Source: Novosphingobium pentaromativorans US6-1 (GTDB lineage Bacteria; Pseudomonadota; Alphaproteobacteria; Sphingomonadales; Sphingomonadaceae). From it: DNA of 64,000 bases. Below the pieces are notes generated by a model. It saw only the letters and a program-made list of their open reading frames with translations, searched no databases and had not been told where the DNA came from. Location: NCBI RefSeq assembly GCF_000767465.1, contig NZ_CP009291.1:3328501-3392500 (forward strand), in the 5' to 3' direction. Below are positions 1 through 8,241 of the stretch, in pieces. Positions within the stretch are counted from its first letter, which is position 1. Each line of letters opens with the position of its first letter. The translations under genes were made by a program, and so were the position numbers.

Positions 1-1
1 G

Positions 2-349
2 ATCGTCAAGTCGCAGGGCAAGGTCCACAAGTTCAGCGTCGAAGTGGCGAAGACCGAGGAAGAGCAGGCCAAGGGCCTCATGTTCCGAACCGAGATGGGC
101 CCGGACGAAGGGATGATCTTCCCCGAAGACCCGCCGCGCCGGCCTGCCTTCTGGATGCGCAACACGGTCATCCCGCTCGACATCATCTTCATCGGTACCG
201 ATCACCGCATTCTCAACATAGCGGCCAACGCCGTGCCCTACGACGAAACGCCGCTGCCGGCTGCCGGCATGGCAAGCGGCGTGCTCGAGCTGAATGGCGG
301 CCGGGCGGCCGAGTTGGGTATCAAGCCGGGCGACAAGGTGGAGTGGTGA
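2..349 (+). CDS. DUF192 family protein, 5' end outside the window
   Basis: The reading frame is open from the first bases of the window, so the true start and any signal peptide lie upstream; 115 codons plus stop remain. The conserved DUF192 pattern is clear: a GLMFR stretch, then FWMRNTVIPLDIIFI and a C-terminal GVLELNGG. Family members are usually short exported or lipid-linked proteins of unknown function. A possible internal GTG start at 44 is not favoured because the family pattern extends before it. Confidence 0.88.
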   Translation: MVKSQGKVHKFSVEVAKTEEEQAKGLMFRTEMGPDEGMIFPEDPPRRPAFWMRNTVIPLDIIFIGTDHRILNIAANAVPYDETPLPAAGMASGVLELNGGRAAELGIKPGDKVEW

Positions 350-408
350 AGCGGCGCGACTTCGCAACTTTTGCGCAATAGGCGAGGTGCCAAAACCCGG
401 CCCGTCTC

Positions 409-579
409 ATGACATGCGATCCCGACGTTGCGCTCAGGCTGGCTGATGAAGCCGCGAAAGTCTGCATCAATTACCACGGCAATTCTGCGGCTGGCGATGA
501 CGTGCTGCCGATGATCGCGGACAAACAAAAGGCGCCCCGGCCTATCGGTCGGGGCGCCTTTTGTTTGTATCTTGGATGA
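409..579 (+). pseudogene. Possible remnant of a short-chain dehydrogenase gene
   Basis: A 56-codon frame whose first 35 or so residues read like the region just after the glycine motif of SDR enzymes (ALRLADEAAKVCINYHGN, then an ADDV-like stretch). The nucleotide-binding glycine motif, the catalytic Ser-Tyr-Lys and the rest of the enzyme are missing, and the frame then runs through the terminator hairpin at 521-568. It looks like a decayed gene fragment. The similarity is from memory of the family, so a chance match remains possible. Confidence 0.35.
521..568. terminator. Bidirectional rho-independent terminator
   Basis: A strong GC-rich hairpin (AGGCGCCCCG pairing with CGGGGCGCCT) is flanked by an A-rich tract on the left and a T-rich tract on the right, so it can end transcription from both sides. 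It separates the DUF192 gene from the convergent glycine-zipper gene. Confidence 0.85.
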
Positions 580-598
580 AAGCCGTGCGGATCAGGTC

Positions 599-928
599 TT
601 AGCGGCAGCGGGCAGGGCGGCTCGAATTTCGGTCGATCTCGCGGCCGAGGAGGGCGCCCGCGCCAGCGCCGACGATCGTGCCGACCGTCTTGTCGCGGCC
701 GCCATCGATGGCGCGTCCGATGAGGGCACCGGCAACGCCGCCGATGAGCAGTCCGGTCGTTCCGTCCGACTTCTTGCAATAGTAGCGGCCATTATCGCCC
801 CGCCAGTAGCGGATGCCGTTGTCGGTCCTGTGATAATGCCGCTGCTTCGCGAGGGCCGGGGTCGCGGTCACGACGGCGGTGGGGACAGTGAGAGCCGCCA
901 TGGTGGCGGCGATGATGGCTTTACGCAT
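599..928 (-). CDS. Glycine-zipper 2TM-domain envelope protein
   Basis: 109 residues with an N-terminal signal peptide (basic MRKA start, hydrophobic core, cleavage expected after TPALA). A tyrosine- and lysine-rich segment follows, then two glycine-zipper helices (GLLIGGVAGALIGRAI and GTIVGAGAGALLGREI). This layout is typical of the 17-kDa-antigen and OsmB-like group of outer-membrane-associated proteins. The downstream end faces the shared terminator at 521-568. The exact role is unknown; envelope stability is a guess from the family. Confidence 0.85.
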   Translation of the reverse strand: MRKAIIAATMAALTVPTAVVTATPALAKQRHYHRTDNGIRYWRGDNGRYYCKKSDGTTGLLIGGVAGALIGRAIDGGRDKTVGTIVGAGAGALLGREIDRNSSRPARCR

Positions 929-1206
929 GGTGGATCACCTTCGTTGCTCTGCGTGTTTCGCGAATGGAACGCGCTCCATCGTGTCACGATCCACAACGCC
1001 AGATGAACGGCTGCAAATGTCGGAAAATCAGCGGCGAGAGGTGGTCGCGCTGCGGTGAAGCGGGAGGAGGGCGCAGCCATGCAGGACGCTGGGTCCGTCG
1101 ATCCGGCTCTTATGTCCTCGCCTGGCCGCGAATTTTCTCGCTGCCCGGTGGGCAAAGCGCTTCAACGTGCTTGGCATCGCGGGCGAAGGGCGCTAACGCG
1201 CGGCTC

Positions 1207-1614
1207 ATGGGAATCCTGTCGAAGATCTTCACCTGGTGGGATGGTGCGACCATCGGAACCTCGCTCTGGAGCTCGCGTCATGGCGAGCACGTCGGAACCG
1301 ACGCGCAGGGCAACAAGTACTATCGCTCGAAGGGCGACAAGACGAAGACCACCGAAGGCTATGAGCGCCGCTGGGTCATCTACGCCGGCGCCAACGATGC
1401 AAGCCGCGTTCCGGCCGAATGGCATGGCTGGCTGCATCATTCCTATGACGGTGTCCCCGAAAGCCACCTGCCGCCGCCGCGGATCTGGGAAGTCGACTAT
1501 ACGCCGAACGCCACCGGCACGGCGCAGGCCTACCTCCCGCAAGGCGCGCTGGAGCGTGGCGGCAGGCGTGCGGCTGCCACCGGCGATTATGAAGCCTGGT
1601 CGCCGGACGCCTGA
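1207..1614 (+). CDS. NDUFA12-like NADH:ubiquinone oxidoreductase accessory subunit
   Basis: 135 residues matching the NDUFA12 (17.2-kDa, B17.2) accessory subunit of respiratory complex I, which alphaproteobacteria share with mitochondria. Visible hallmarks are the WWDGATIGT start, the GNKYY motif, the ERRWVIY segment and the PAEWHGWLHH block. The ATG at 1207 begins exactly where family members begin; longer upstream starts add non-conserved residues. It is followed after 6 bp by a DUF2155 gene, a pairing I associate with alphaproteobacteria. The protein is expected at the cytoplasmic face of complex I. Confidence 0.93.
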   Translation: MGILSKIFTWWDGATIGTSLWSSRHGEHVGTDAQGNKYYRSKGDKTKTTEGYERRWVIYAGANDASRVPAEWHGWLHHSYDGVPESHLPPPRIWEVDYTPNATGTAQAYLPQGALERGGRRAAATGDYEAWSPDA

Positions 1615-1620
1615 AGCCTA

Positions 1621-2292
1621 GTGATGCGGGCCCGCGGCTCACGAATCTCCGCGCTGGCGTTGACTGCCTGCCTTCTGGCTCTTGCCGGGTGCGGGGGCGA
1701 ACCTGAACCAGAAGCCGAAGACACCAGCGTCCCCGAGGCGCTGGCCGGCATGCAGGCAGGCCCTGCCCAGGCCGTTCAGGGCCAGCGGATCGGTACGCCC
1801 AACAAGGATCGTGTCGTCACTCTTGGCGTGCTTAACAAGCGCAATAACCTGACCCAGGATCTCGAGATGAAGCCGGGCGAAACCCGGCGCATCGGTAACC
1901 TCGTGGTCAAGGTCGCGACCTGCGAAAAGACGCTGCCCTGGGAAAAGCCGCAGGAAGAGGGCGCCTTCGTCCAGGTCTTCGTGGAAGACCGCAGGACCTC
2001 GAAGGAAAAGCTGGCCTGGCAAAAGGTGTTCTCGGGCTGGCTGTTCAAGAATTCGCCGGGCCTCAACGTGGTCGAGCACCCGGTTTACGATGTCTGGGTC
2101 AAGTCCTGCGCGATGAGCTTCCCGGGGCAGGACGCCAGTCCCGCTTCGGCTGCATCCTCAAGCAATGCGGCGAAGCCTTCCGGCAGCGAAAGCACGCCTG
2201 AGCCCAATCCTGCGCCCAGTCCCGCGCCGAGTCCGGCCCTTGCGACGCCCCCGAGCCCGACTGCTTCCGCATCGGATTCCAGCGCGAACTGA
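1621..2292 (+). CDS. DUF2155 family lipoprotein with low-complexity C-terminal tail
   Basis: 223 residues. The N-terminus has a lipoprotein signal (LALAGC lipobox near residue 23), then a DUF2155 domain (about residues 55-170) with two conserved cysteines (ATCEKTLPWE and VKSCAMSFPGQ). After about residue 172 comes a Pro/Ser/Ala tail that is not part of the domain. The start could be GTG 1621 or ATG 1624. The last 208 bp overlap the 3' end of aat on the other strand, so both tails are encoded by the same DNA. Function is unknown. Confidence 0.9.
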   Translation: MMRARGSRISALALTACLLALAGCGGEPEPEAEDTSVPEALAGMQAGPAQAVQGQRIGTPNKDRVVTLGVLNKRNNLTQDLEMKPGETRRIGNLVVKVATCEKTLPWEKPQEEGAFVQVFVEDRRTSKEKLAWQKVFSGWLFKNSPGLNVVEHPVYDVWVKSCAMSFPGQDASPASAASSSNAAKPSGSESTPEPNPAPSPAPSPALATPPSPTASASDSSAN

Positions 2293-2909
2293 GCGGCTTT
2301 TAGCAGCGTCAGATAGCGCTTCTGCGGCATTTCCACCGCGCCGAGGGAGGCGAGGTGCGGCGTTATGAACTGGCAATCGAGCAGGATCGCGCCCGCGCGG
2401 CGTAGCGCCGCGACGAGCCAGGCGAGGGCGACCTTCGACGAATCGGGCACGCGCGAAAACATCGATTCGCCGCAGAACACCCGGTCGAACCCGACGCCGT
2501 AGAGCCCCCCGACAAGTTGCCGCCCGCTGCCGTCTGCCGATTCCTGCCAGCATTCGATCGAATGGGCATGGCCCAGGAAGTGCAGGTTCTCGTAGCTGTC
2601 CTGGATCCGGTGGCTGATCCAGCTGCCGCCTTCGTCGTCATCCTCCCGCACGGCGCGCGGGGCGGCGCAGGCTTCCATCACGTCCGAGAAGGCCTCGTTG
2701 CAGGTCACAGTGAAGCGGCCGCGCCGCAGCGTGCGTGCCAGCGACTTCGACAGGTGGAAACCGTCGAGGGGGAGAATCGCCCGCTGGCGCGGCTCGATCC
2801 AGAAGATCTCGGGATCGTCGCGGCTGTCCGCCATCGGGAAAATCCCGCTGCGGTAAGCGAGCATGAGCAGTTCGGGCTCGATCATGTTCGCGGTTCGCGG
2901 TGCGTGCAC
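2085..2909 (-). CDS. aat: Leucyl/phenylalanyl-tRNA--protein transferase
   Basis: Transfers Leu or Phe from aminoacyl-tRNA to N-terminal Arg or Lys of proteins, marking them for ClpAP through ClpS. The family blocks are intact: YRSGIFPM, the RAILPL segment, SWISHRIQDSYENLH, LVGGLYGV and FCGESMFS. At 274 residues it is longer than the usual 230-240. The extra C-terminal Gly/Ala-rich part is read through the antisense of the DUF2155 tail. The GTG at 2909 has a weak purine tract before it; ATG 2885 (MIEPELL) is an equally plausible start. Confidence 0.95.
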   Translation of the reverse strand: MHAPRTANMIEPELLMLAYRSGIFPMADSRDDPEIFWIEPRQRAILPLDGFHLSKSLARTLRRGRFTVTCNEAFSDVMEACAAPRAVREDDDEGGSWISHRIQDSYENLHFLGHAHSIECWQESADGSGRQLVGGLYGVGFDRVFCGESMFSRVPDSSKVALAWLVAALRRAGAILLDCQFITPHLASLGAVEMPQKRYLTLLKAAQFALESDAEAVGLGGVARAGLGAGLGAGLGSGVLSLPEGFAALLEDAAEAGLASCPGKLIAQDLTQTS

Positions 2910-3039
2910 GGTGGTTTCCGAGGCCTTGTTCCTGGCGGTATTGCCTTGCGGGATCTTAGCAAATCGTTGTGGCGTCGAATATCTTGTAAGGACACTCTTG
3001 TAATCCGTCGCGGCTCCATCTAGAGGCCACGGCGCCCGC

Positions 3040-3115
3040 AGGAGTGTAGCTCAGTTGGTAGAGCATCGGTCTCCAAAACCGAGGGCCGCGGGTTCGAATC
3101 CTGCCACTCCTGCCA
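3040..3115 (+). tRNA. tRNA-Trp(CCA)
   Basis: 76 nt with an intact cloverleaf. The acceptor AGGAGTG pairs with CACTCCT, the anticodon loop is CTCCAAA with anticodon CCA, the T loop is TTCGAAT and a 3' GCCA is encoded. It lies upstream of secE-nusG, a common arrangement in bacteria, but here a membrane protein gene intervenes. Confidence 0.98.
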
Positions 3116-3338
3116 AATTTCCCGAAAATCGTTGAGTTCGAAGCTTTCCCCTCATGGCGCGACGATTCGCCACGCGCTCATGCGATGGGAATTTGCGGCG
3201 AGCGGAAATCGGCTGTATCGCTGGCAGGCTTGCCAATCGCCTTGTGACGATTAGGAGGGCCGCGTCCTGCGACTCGGACCGTATGGTCCATCCGGGGCTC
3301 ACGTTCTTGGTGGCGTATCGGGGAAGATTCAGTCGCAG

Positions 3339-4850
3339 ATGCACGGAACCGCGCGGCACAATACGGTCGAGACAAGCGCGTCAGGTGGACTGAAACGCGA
3401 CGAAGCGCTCTGGCTTGGCATTTTCCTGTCATTCCTTGCAGCCCTGCCGGCCCTGCTGGCGTGGACGCCGCAGATGACCGACTATCCTTCGCATCTCGCC
3501 GGCTACCAAATCATGGTCGATCACGGGCGCGACCCGTTCCTGACCAAGTATTTCCAGTTCAAGTGGGAATGGACCGGCAATCTCGGCGTGGAGCTGCTGA
3601 TGGTGCCGATGGCGCCGCTGTTCGGGATCGAACTGGCAGGCCGCATCATCGTCGCGCTGATCCCGATCCTCACCGGGCTTTCGATCATATCGGTCAGCTG
3701 GACGCTGCGCCGCCGTGTCGGTGTAGGCGCCATCCTGGCCTTCGCGACGATCTGGTCGCCCTCGCTCTTGATGGGGTTCCTCAACTACTCGCTCTCGGTC
3801 GCGCTTGCGCTGTTCGCGTTTGCGGTCTGGGCCCAGCTTGACGAGCGTCCCTGGACGCGGCGCCTGCTGTTTATTCCGGTCGGCTTCGTCGTGTGGCTCT
3901 GCCATGTCTCGGGTTGGGGCGTGCTGGGCGTCATGGTCTTCGGCTACGAATGGAGCAAGCGGCGCAGCTGGCTGGACTGGCGCCCGTTCCTCAAGCCCTG
4001 GCCGCTGATCTTCCCGCTAGTCCCGATGCTCCTTGGCATGGGCGCCAATTCCAAGGTGTCCTACGGCGGCGGTGTGCTCGATTACAAATGGGGCATCCTC
4101 TACAAGGCGATGCGCAGCTACGACTACCTATTGGACGTGACCAGCGTGGCCGTGCTCGCGCTGGTCCTGTTCGTGGCCTTCGTTACCCGCCGGATCGACG
4201 GGCGCATGGGTTGGGCGGCGCTTATCCTCTTCGGCCTGACGCTGGTGGTGCCGCGGCAGATCTTCGGCGGCGACTATGCCGACTATCGCCTCAGCACGAC
4301 GGCGCTGCTCGTCGCGTGCCTGGCCATCAACTGGCCTGCTCCGCGCTGGGGCCTGGCGCTTTCAGGTCTCCTGTTCACAAGCCGCCTCGCGATCACGTCG
4401 GTGGTCTGGTACCAGGACGCGCAGACGGCGCGCCAGATGATCGCCGCGCTCGACTACATGCCCGAGGGCGCGAAAGTGGCGACGGCCGTGGCGATCCCGC
4501 GCAGCCAGTGGCTGTTCGGTCCCTTCGAGCATTTCGGCAGCTATGCCGTCGTCCGGCGCAGCGCGATGGAAAACTCCAACTTCGCCTTGCCTGACGTGCA
4601 CATGCTGACGATGCGCGAAACCGCTTTCCGCTTTGCCGATCCGACGCAGCGCATCCTCTACTCCTCGAACCAGCGGATAGACCTGCGCAAGTTCCGTCCC
4701 GCACTCCATGCAGAGTACCTGTGGTACATCGGCAGGGCGAAGCCGGTGGCGCTGCCGGACGGGGCCCGGATCCTCTACAGCACGTCCAACTCGTTCCTTG
4801 CACGACTTGCCATACCGGCAGACCTTGCAAATCCGGTGGACGGAAGCTAA
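3339..4850 (+). CDS. Polytopic membrane protein, possible GT-C-type glycosyltransferase
   Basis: 503 residues with about ten hydrophobic segments. The first transmembrane helix is followed by a periplasmic loop holding TDYPSHLAGY, which resembles the acidic first loop of GT-C glycosyltransferases (usually D/E-x-H-type). A soluble C-terminal part of about 130 residues follows. I do not recognise a named family, so the enzyme assignment is inference from topology and the first loop. It stands alone between tRNA-Trp and secE, with 223 bp of apparently non-coding sequence before it. Confidence 0.8.
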   Translation: MHGTARHNTVETSASGGLKRDEALWLGIFLSFLAALPALLAWTPQMTDYPSHLAGYQIMVDHGRDPFLTKYFQFKWEWTGNLGVELLMVPMAPLFGIELAGRIIVALIPILTGLSIISVSWTLRRRVGVGAILAFATIWSPSLLMGFLNYSLSVALALFAFAVWAQLDERPWTRRLLFIPVGFVVWLCHVSGWGVLGVMVFGYEWSKRRSWLDWRPFLKPWPLIFPLVPMLLGMGANSKVSYGGGVLDYKWGILYKAMRSYDYLLDVTSVAVLALVLFVAFVTRRIDGRMGWAALILFGLTLVVPRQIFGGDYADYRLSTTALLVACLAINWPAPRWGLALSGLLFTSRLAITSVVWYQDAQTARQMIAALDYMPEGAKVATAVAIPRSQWLFGPFEHFGSYAVVRRSAMENSNFALPDVHMLTMRETAFRFADPTQRILYSSNQRIDLRKFRPALHAEYLWYIGRAKPVALPDGARILYSTSNSFLARLAIPADLANPVDGS

Positions 4851-4981
4851 GTCGCATCTTCCTTCCGACAAGCGGATAACATTTGCCCCTCCCGGCCCCG
4901 GCCGGGGCGGCGATGTCCCCTAGCCGGAAGAGATGAGAGTTTTTTCTCAGGCATCAGGCAAGAGACACGAGAGCAACTGAC

Positions 4982-5176
4982 ATGGCCAAGACCACTCCCG
5001 GCGAATTCATCCGGCAGGTGCGCGCAGAAGCCTCCAAGATTCACTGGCCCTCGCGCCAGGAAACTGTGACGACGGCGATCTTCGTCGGCATCATGACGGT
5101 GCTGCTCGCCACGTTCTTTCTTGGAATCGACGCGCTGTTCGGCTGGGTCGTCAGCTCGCTTCTGTCGCTGCTGTGA
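4982..5176 (+). CDS. secE: Preprotein translocase subunit SecE
   Basis: 64 residues, the short single-span form of SecE. The conserved amphipathic helix (VRAEASKIHWPSRQET) precedes one transmembrane helix. SecE clamps SecY in the Sec translocon of the inner membrane. The position 29 bp before nusG is the classic order. Confidence 0.97.
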   Translation: MAKTTPGEFIRQVRAEASKIHWPSRQETVTTAIFVGIMTVLLATFFLGIDALFGWVVSSLLSLL

Positions 5177-5205
5177 TCGCCTGAAAACCGGAAGAAGAGA
5201 GAACC

Positions 5206-5742
5206 ATGGCCCGTTGGTATATCATCCACGCCTACTCCGGCTTCGAGAACAAGGTTAAGGAAGCGATCCTGGCCGAGGCGGAGCGGATGGGGCTGTCGCA
5301 GCTCGTCGAGGAAGTGCAGGTCCCGCACGAGAACGTCACCGAAGTGAAGCGTGGCAAGAAGGTGCAGGTCGAGCGCAAGACCATGCCCGGCTACGTCCTC
5401 GCCAAGCTGACGCTCAACGACGACGTCTATCACCTCGTCAAGAACACTCCGAAGGTCACCGGCTTCCTGGGATCCAGCGGCAAGCCGCAGGCCATCAGCG
5501 AGAGCGAGGCCGCGCGCTACTTCGGTGCCGCCGAGGCCGCTGCCGCAGAGCCGCGCAAGCAGATCAGTATCGATTACGAGATCGGCGATTCGGTGAAGGT
5601 CCTCGACGGTCCGTTCGCCAGCTTCAACGGTATCGTCGAAGAACTCGATTTCGACAAGAACCGCGTCAAGGTTTCGGTGTCGATCTTCGGCCGCGCCACG
5701 CCGGTCGAGCTCGACTTCGAGCACGTCGAACTCAGCAAGTAA
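5206..5742 (+). CDS. nusG: Transcription termination/antitermination protein NusG
   Basis: 178 residues. The N-terminal NGN domain begins ARWYIIHAYSGFENKV and contains PGYVLAKL; the C-terminal KOW domain (about residues 125-178) contains GDSVKVLDGPFASFNG. NusG binds RNA polymerase to suppress pausing and links it to Rho or ribosomal S10. A purine-rich ribosome-binding site precedes the ATG. Unusually, rplK does not follow directly but lies 3.8 kb further on. Confidence 0.98.
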   Translation: MARWYIIHAYSGFENKVKEAILAEAERMGLSQLVEEVQVPHENVTEVKRGKKVQVERKTMPGYVLAKLTLNDDVYHLVKNTPKVTGFLGSSGKPQAISESEAARYFGAAEAAAAEPRKQISIDYEIGDSVKVLDGPFASFNGIVEELDFDKNRVKVSVSIFGRATPVELDFEHVELSK

Positions 5743-5763
5743 TCTGTTCCGGCGCCGCGCCTG

Positions 5764-6459
5764 TCAGGGTGCGGCGTCATACAGCGTCATCCAGACGCGG
5801 GCGCGCTCGGCAAAGCCGAGGTGCCCATAAAGCGCCAGCGCGCTTTCATTGTCCGCATAGCTGTGCAGGAACGGCACGCGGCCTTCTTCCAGGATATCGG
5901 CGATAACCTTGCGCATCAGCCGCGAGGCAAGTCCGCGGCCGCGTACTTGGGGCAGGGCGCATACACCGCTGACTTCGACGAAGCCGGGAACCCGCATGCG
6001 TTGCCCGGCCATGGCGACGAGCAAGCCGCCTTCGATCAGGCCCCAGAATTGTCCGAGGTCTGCGGTACTGTCGGCAAAGGGGCCGGGTTCGGTCAGCCGG
6101 GCCAGTTCCAGCATCTGCGGATAGTGATCGCGGGTGAGCTTGACCATCGCGGTATCGTCGAGGGCGGGGCGGTCGCCCGCGAAGACGAGCTGAATTCCCT
6201 CGCGCCGTTTGATGATCCGGGTTCCCGCCGGCTCCATGGCTGCGGGGGCGTGGTCTGCCCGTTCCACGATGAAGGCCGGGCCGTGTTCGTGGACGAGAGC
6301 GGCGAGATCCGCCTGGCTTTCAGGCGAACGGTCCTGCGTTGCAGCAAGCGGGCCGATGTCCAGGCGGTAGCGCCGCGCCTTGCCCGATCCGATCGCGAAT
6401 CCGGCCTGATCGCCGGTCAGGGCATTCCAGATGAGACGGTCGAGGACATGCTCGCTCAT
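5764..6459 (-). CDS. GNAT family N-acetyltransferase
   Basis: 231 residues. The C-terminal half holds the acetyl-CoA-binding GNAT core (about residues 140-225): VSGVCALPQVRGRGLASRLM has the Q/RxxGxG/A loop, followed by YADNESALALYGHLGF, typical of the FR47-like group. The substrate is unknown. ATG 6459 overlaps the stop of the MarR gene in an ATGA junction, so the two are translated together; a longer frame to 6573 overlaps MarR and is rejected. A sensor-acetyltransferase pair is likely. Confidence 0.9.
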   Translation of the reverse strand: MSEHVLDRLIWNALTGDQAGFAIGSGKARRYRLDIGPLAATQDRSPESQADLAALVHEHGPAFIVERADHAPAAMEPAGTRIIKRREGIQLVFAGDRPALDDTAMVKLTRDHYPQMLELARLTEPGPFADSTADLGQFWGLIEGGLLVAMAGQRMRVPGFVEVSGVCALPQVRGRGLASRLMRKVIADILEEGRVPFLHSYADNESALALYGHLGFAERARVWMTLYDAAP

Positions 6460-6971
6460 GCTCCGCTCCCTTGATTGCGCATGGCACGAAGGCGCTGTTC
6501 GAAGGGGGTCTTCGCCAGCGCATGGTCGAGGCGGGTGAGGTGGCCCAGCAGGTCGTCCGCAGGCCCTTCGCACAATTCCGCCACGGCGCGCTGGACCAGT
6601 GGAAATATGCGTTTTCGAATGCGGGCCAGGAGATCCTGTCCTGCCGCGCTCAGCGCGAAAGTACTCAGGCGTTGGTCGCCGTCGCTCTCGACCGGCTCGA
6701 CCAGTCCTTCCGTAACCAGTTTGCCGATGCCGCGGGTAATGCCGGGCTGGCTCAGATCGAGCCGCCGGGCCAGCGCGCCGACAGTCCGCGGGCCCTGTTC
6801 GAGCGCCACCAGTATCGGAAACTGCGCAGGATTGAGGGCTATGCCTTCCAGACCCGCCAGTTCGGACACGCCTGTCTGCAACCGTTCGCCCAAGCGGCGG
6901 AAGCGGCTACCCAGTGACAGGAACCCTAGCTGGGCGATGAGGTCGCCGTCGATCGCTTCGTCAATTTCCAT
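6456..6971 (-). CDS. MarR family transcriptional regulator
   Basis: 171 residues with the winged-helix MarR fold: LNPAQFPILVALEQGP, then the recognition region VGALARRLDLSQPGITRGIGKL and the wing EPVESDGDQRLSTFALS. Such dimers usually repress their own operon and release DNA on binding a small ligand. It is coupled to the downstream GNAT gene by a 4-bp overlap. A perfect 10-bp palindrome at 6977-6986, just before the start codon, is the obvious candidate for autoregulation. Confidence 0.93.
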   Translation of the reverse strand: MEIDEAIDGDLIAQLGFLSLGSRFRRLGERLQTGVSELAGLEGIALNPAQFPILVALEQGPRTVGALARRLDLSQPGITRGIGKLVTEGLVEPVESDGDQRLSTFALSAAGQDLLARIRKRIFPLVQRAVAELCEGPADDLLGHLTRLDHALAKTPFEQRLRAMRNQGSGA

Positions 6972-6976
6972 ATCAT

Positions 6977-6986
6977 GCTATATAGC
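6977..6986. promoter_or_regulatory. Candidate MarR operator / -10 region
   Basis: GCTATATAGC is a perfect palindrome centred about 11 bp upstream of the MarR start codon and also offers a TATATA-like -10 box. A dimer bound here would block transcription of marR-GNAT. The role is inferred from sequence and position only. Confidence 0.45.
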
Positions 6987-7135
6987 GAGTTATGAAAATG
7001 CATGCAATTGCGCTCCTGCCTTTGCGAAACAAGTCCCGCGCCCGCGGATCTTGAGAACTTTCAGCGGGTTGGATCGGGCTTAGCGCGATATTAACTAATC
7101 GCTCGCTACCCTTGCCGGAACATTCGGGGGAATCG

Positions 7136-8215
7136 ATGATGCGACAAACGCTCGATGCGTTTGGAGGGGGCGTGGTCCGGTTGGGGCAACTCGACGGCCT
7201 TCGCGGCATTGCCGTTCTGGTCATTGTCCTTGGCTACCAGGCGCAGGCTCTCTTCACGGCAGGCTCGTTCGATCACGCAGGACCGGTGCTCGGCTGGCTC
7301 CATACCTGGGGCTGGAGCATCGTTGACCTGTTCTTCGTCATCTCCGGCTTCATCTTCGCGCATATCTACATCGGTGGGCGGGGGCTTGGCAGCCGCGATG
7401 AATTGGCATCCTTCACATTCGGGCGGATCGCCCGGCTCTATCCGCTTCATCTGCTGATGCTGGGGCTATGCGCGGTGCTTTATTGGGGCGCGGCGCAGAA
7501 CGGAGAGGCGGCGTTGCTGACCCACCTGTTCATGCTGCAGGGACTGGTGCAGCCAGCGGCATACGCCTTCAATCCGTCGGCCTGGCTCCTGTCGGTGGAA
7601 GCGATCTGCTGCGGCTTCTTCGGTCTGGCGCTGCATGCCGGGCGGCCGACGCTGCTCAAGGTGTCGATCGCTGCCATTTTCATCAGCACGGCATTCATTC
7701 TTTCGTTCGGTCTGCCGGGCGGACCGTGGAGCCAGGATTTGCTGATGCGGGGCATTCTGGGCTTCTTCATTGGCCAGATCCTTTGGCGGCGGCGGGTTGA
7801 GCTTCGCAAGTCTTCCCCGCTCGTGCTCTCGGTCATCTTCGTGCTCGCCATTGCGCTCGACATGGGAAATGTCAGTCCGCTGCTGCCGCTTGGCCTCCTG
7901 GCTTGGCCGTCCCTGTTGCTCCTGGCCCTGCGGGTACCGCTGCTGGAAAGCCGCGTCCTGCTCTGGTTGGGCGATCGCAGCTACGCAATTCTCTTGGTGC
8001 ATGTCCCGATGCTTGATCTGATCGTAAGGGTCATGGGCAGGCAGGAAGGCAGTGGCTGGTTCATCGTCGGCGCGACACTGCTTTACGGGCTGGCCGTGCT
8101 GATCGCGGCCGAACTGCTCTATCTGCTCGCCGAAGTGCCGACCCGGCGCCTCGTTCGCGGCCGTATCGACATGCGCGATGTCAGTTTAACCCGGGCATTA
8201 CCGAGCCGGGGCTAA
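7136..8215 (+). CDS. Acyltransferase 3 (OafA/YrhL-like) membrane protein, copy 1
   Basis: 359 residues from ATG 7136, which has a GGGGG ribosome-binding site at 7126-7130; the frame extends upstream to a TTG at 7112. It has about ten transmembrane helices and the acyltransferase-3 hallmarks: QLDGLRGIAVL near the N-terminus, DLFFVISGFIF and GRIARLYPLH. These enzymes O-acylate cell-surface glycans in the inner membrane. The usual catalytic His of the RxxR-H region is not obvious. A paralogue follows after 26 bp. Confidence 0.9.
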   Translation: MMRQTLDAFGGGVVRLGQLDGLRGIAVLVIVLGYQAQALFTAGSFDHAGPVLGWLHTWGWSIVDLFFVISGFIFAHIYIGGRGLGSRDELASFTFGRIARLYPLHLLMLGLCAVLYWGAAQNGEAALLTHLFMLQGLVQPAAYAFNPSAWLLSVEAICCGFFGLALHAGRPTLLKVSIAAIFISTAFILSFGLPGGPWSQDLLMRGILGFFIGQILWRRRVELRKSSPLVLSVIFVLAIALDMGNVSPLLPLGLLAWPSLLLLALRVPLLESRVLLWLGDRSYAILLVHVPMLDLIVRVMGRQEGSGWFIVGATLLYGLAVLIAAELLYLLAEVPTRRLVRGRIDMRDVSLTRALPSRG

Positions 8216-8241
8216 GAGCCGCCAGTCAATCAGGAGTTGGA

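Noticed and set aside
3429..3905. Long antisense reading frame opposite the membrane protein gene
   Set aside because: A frame shadow in GC-rich DNA; composition is His/Arg/Gln-rich with no family pattern. The same applies to many other overlapping frames.
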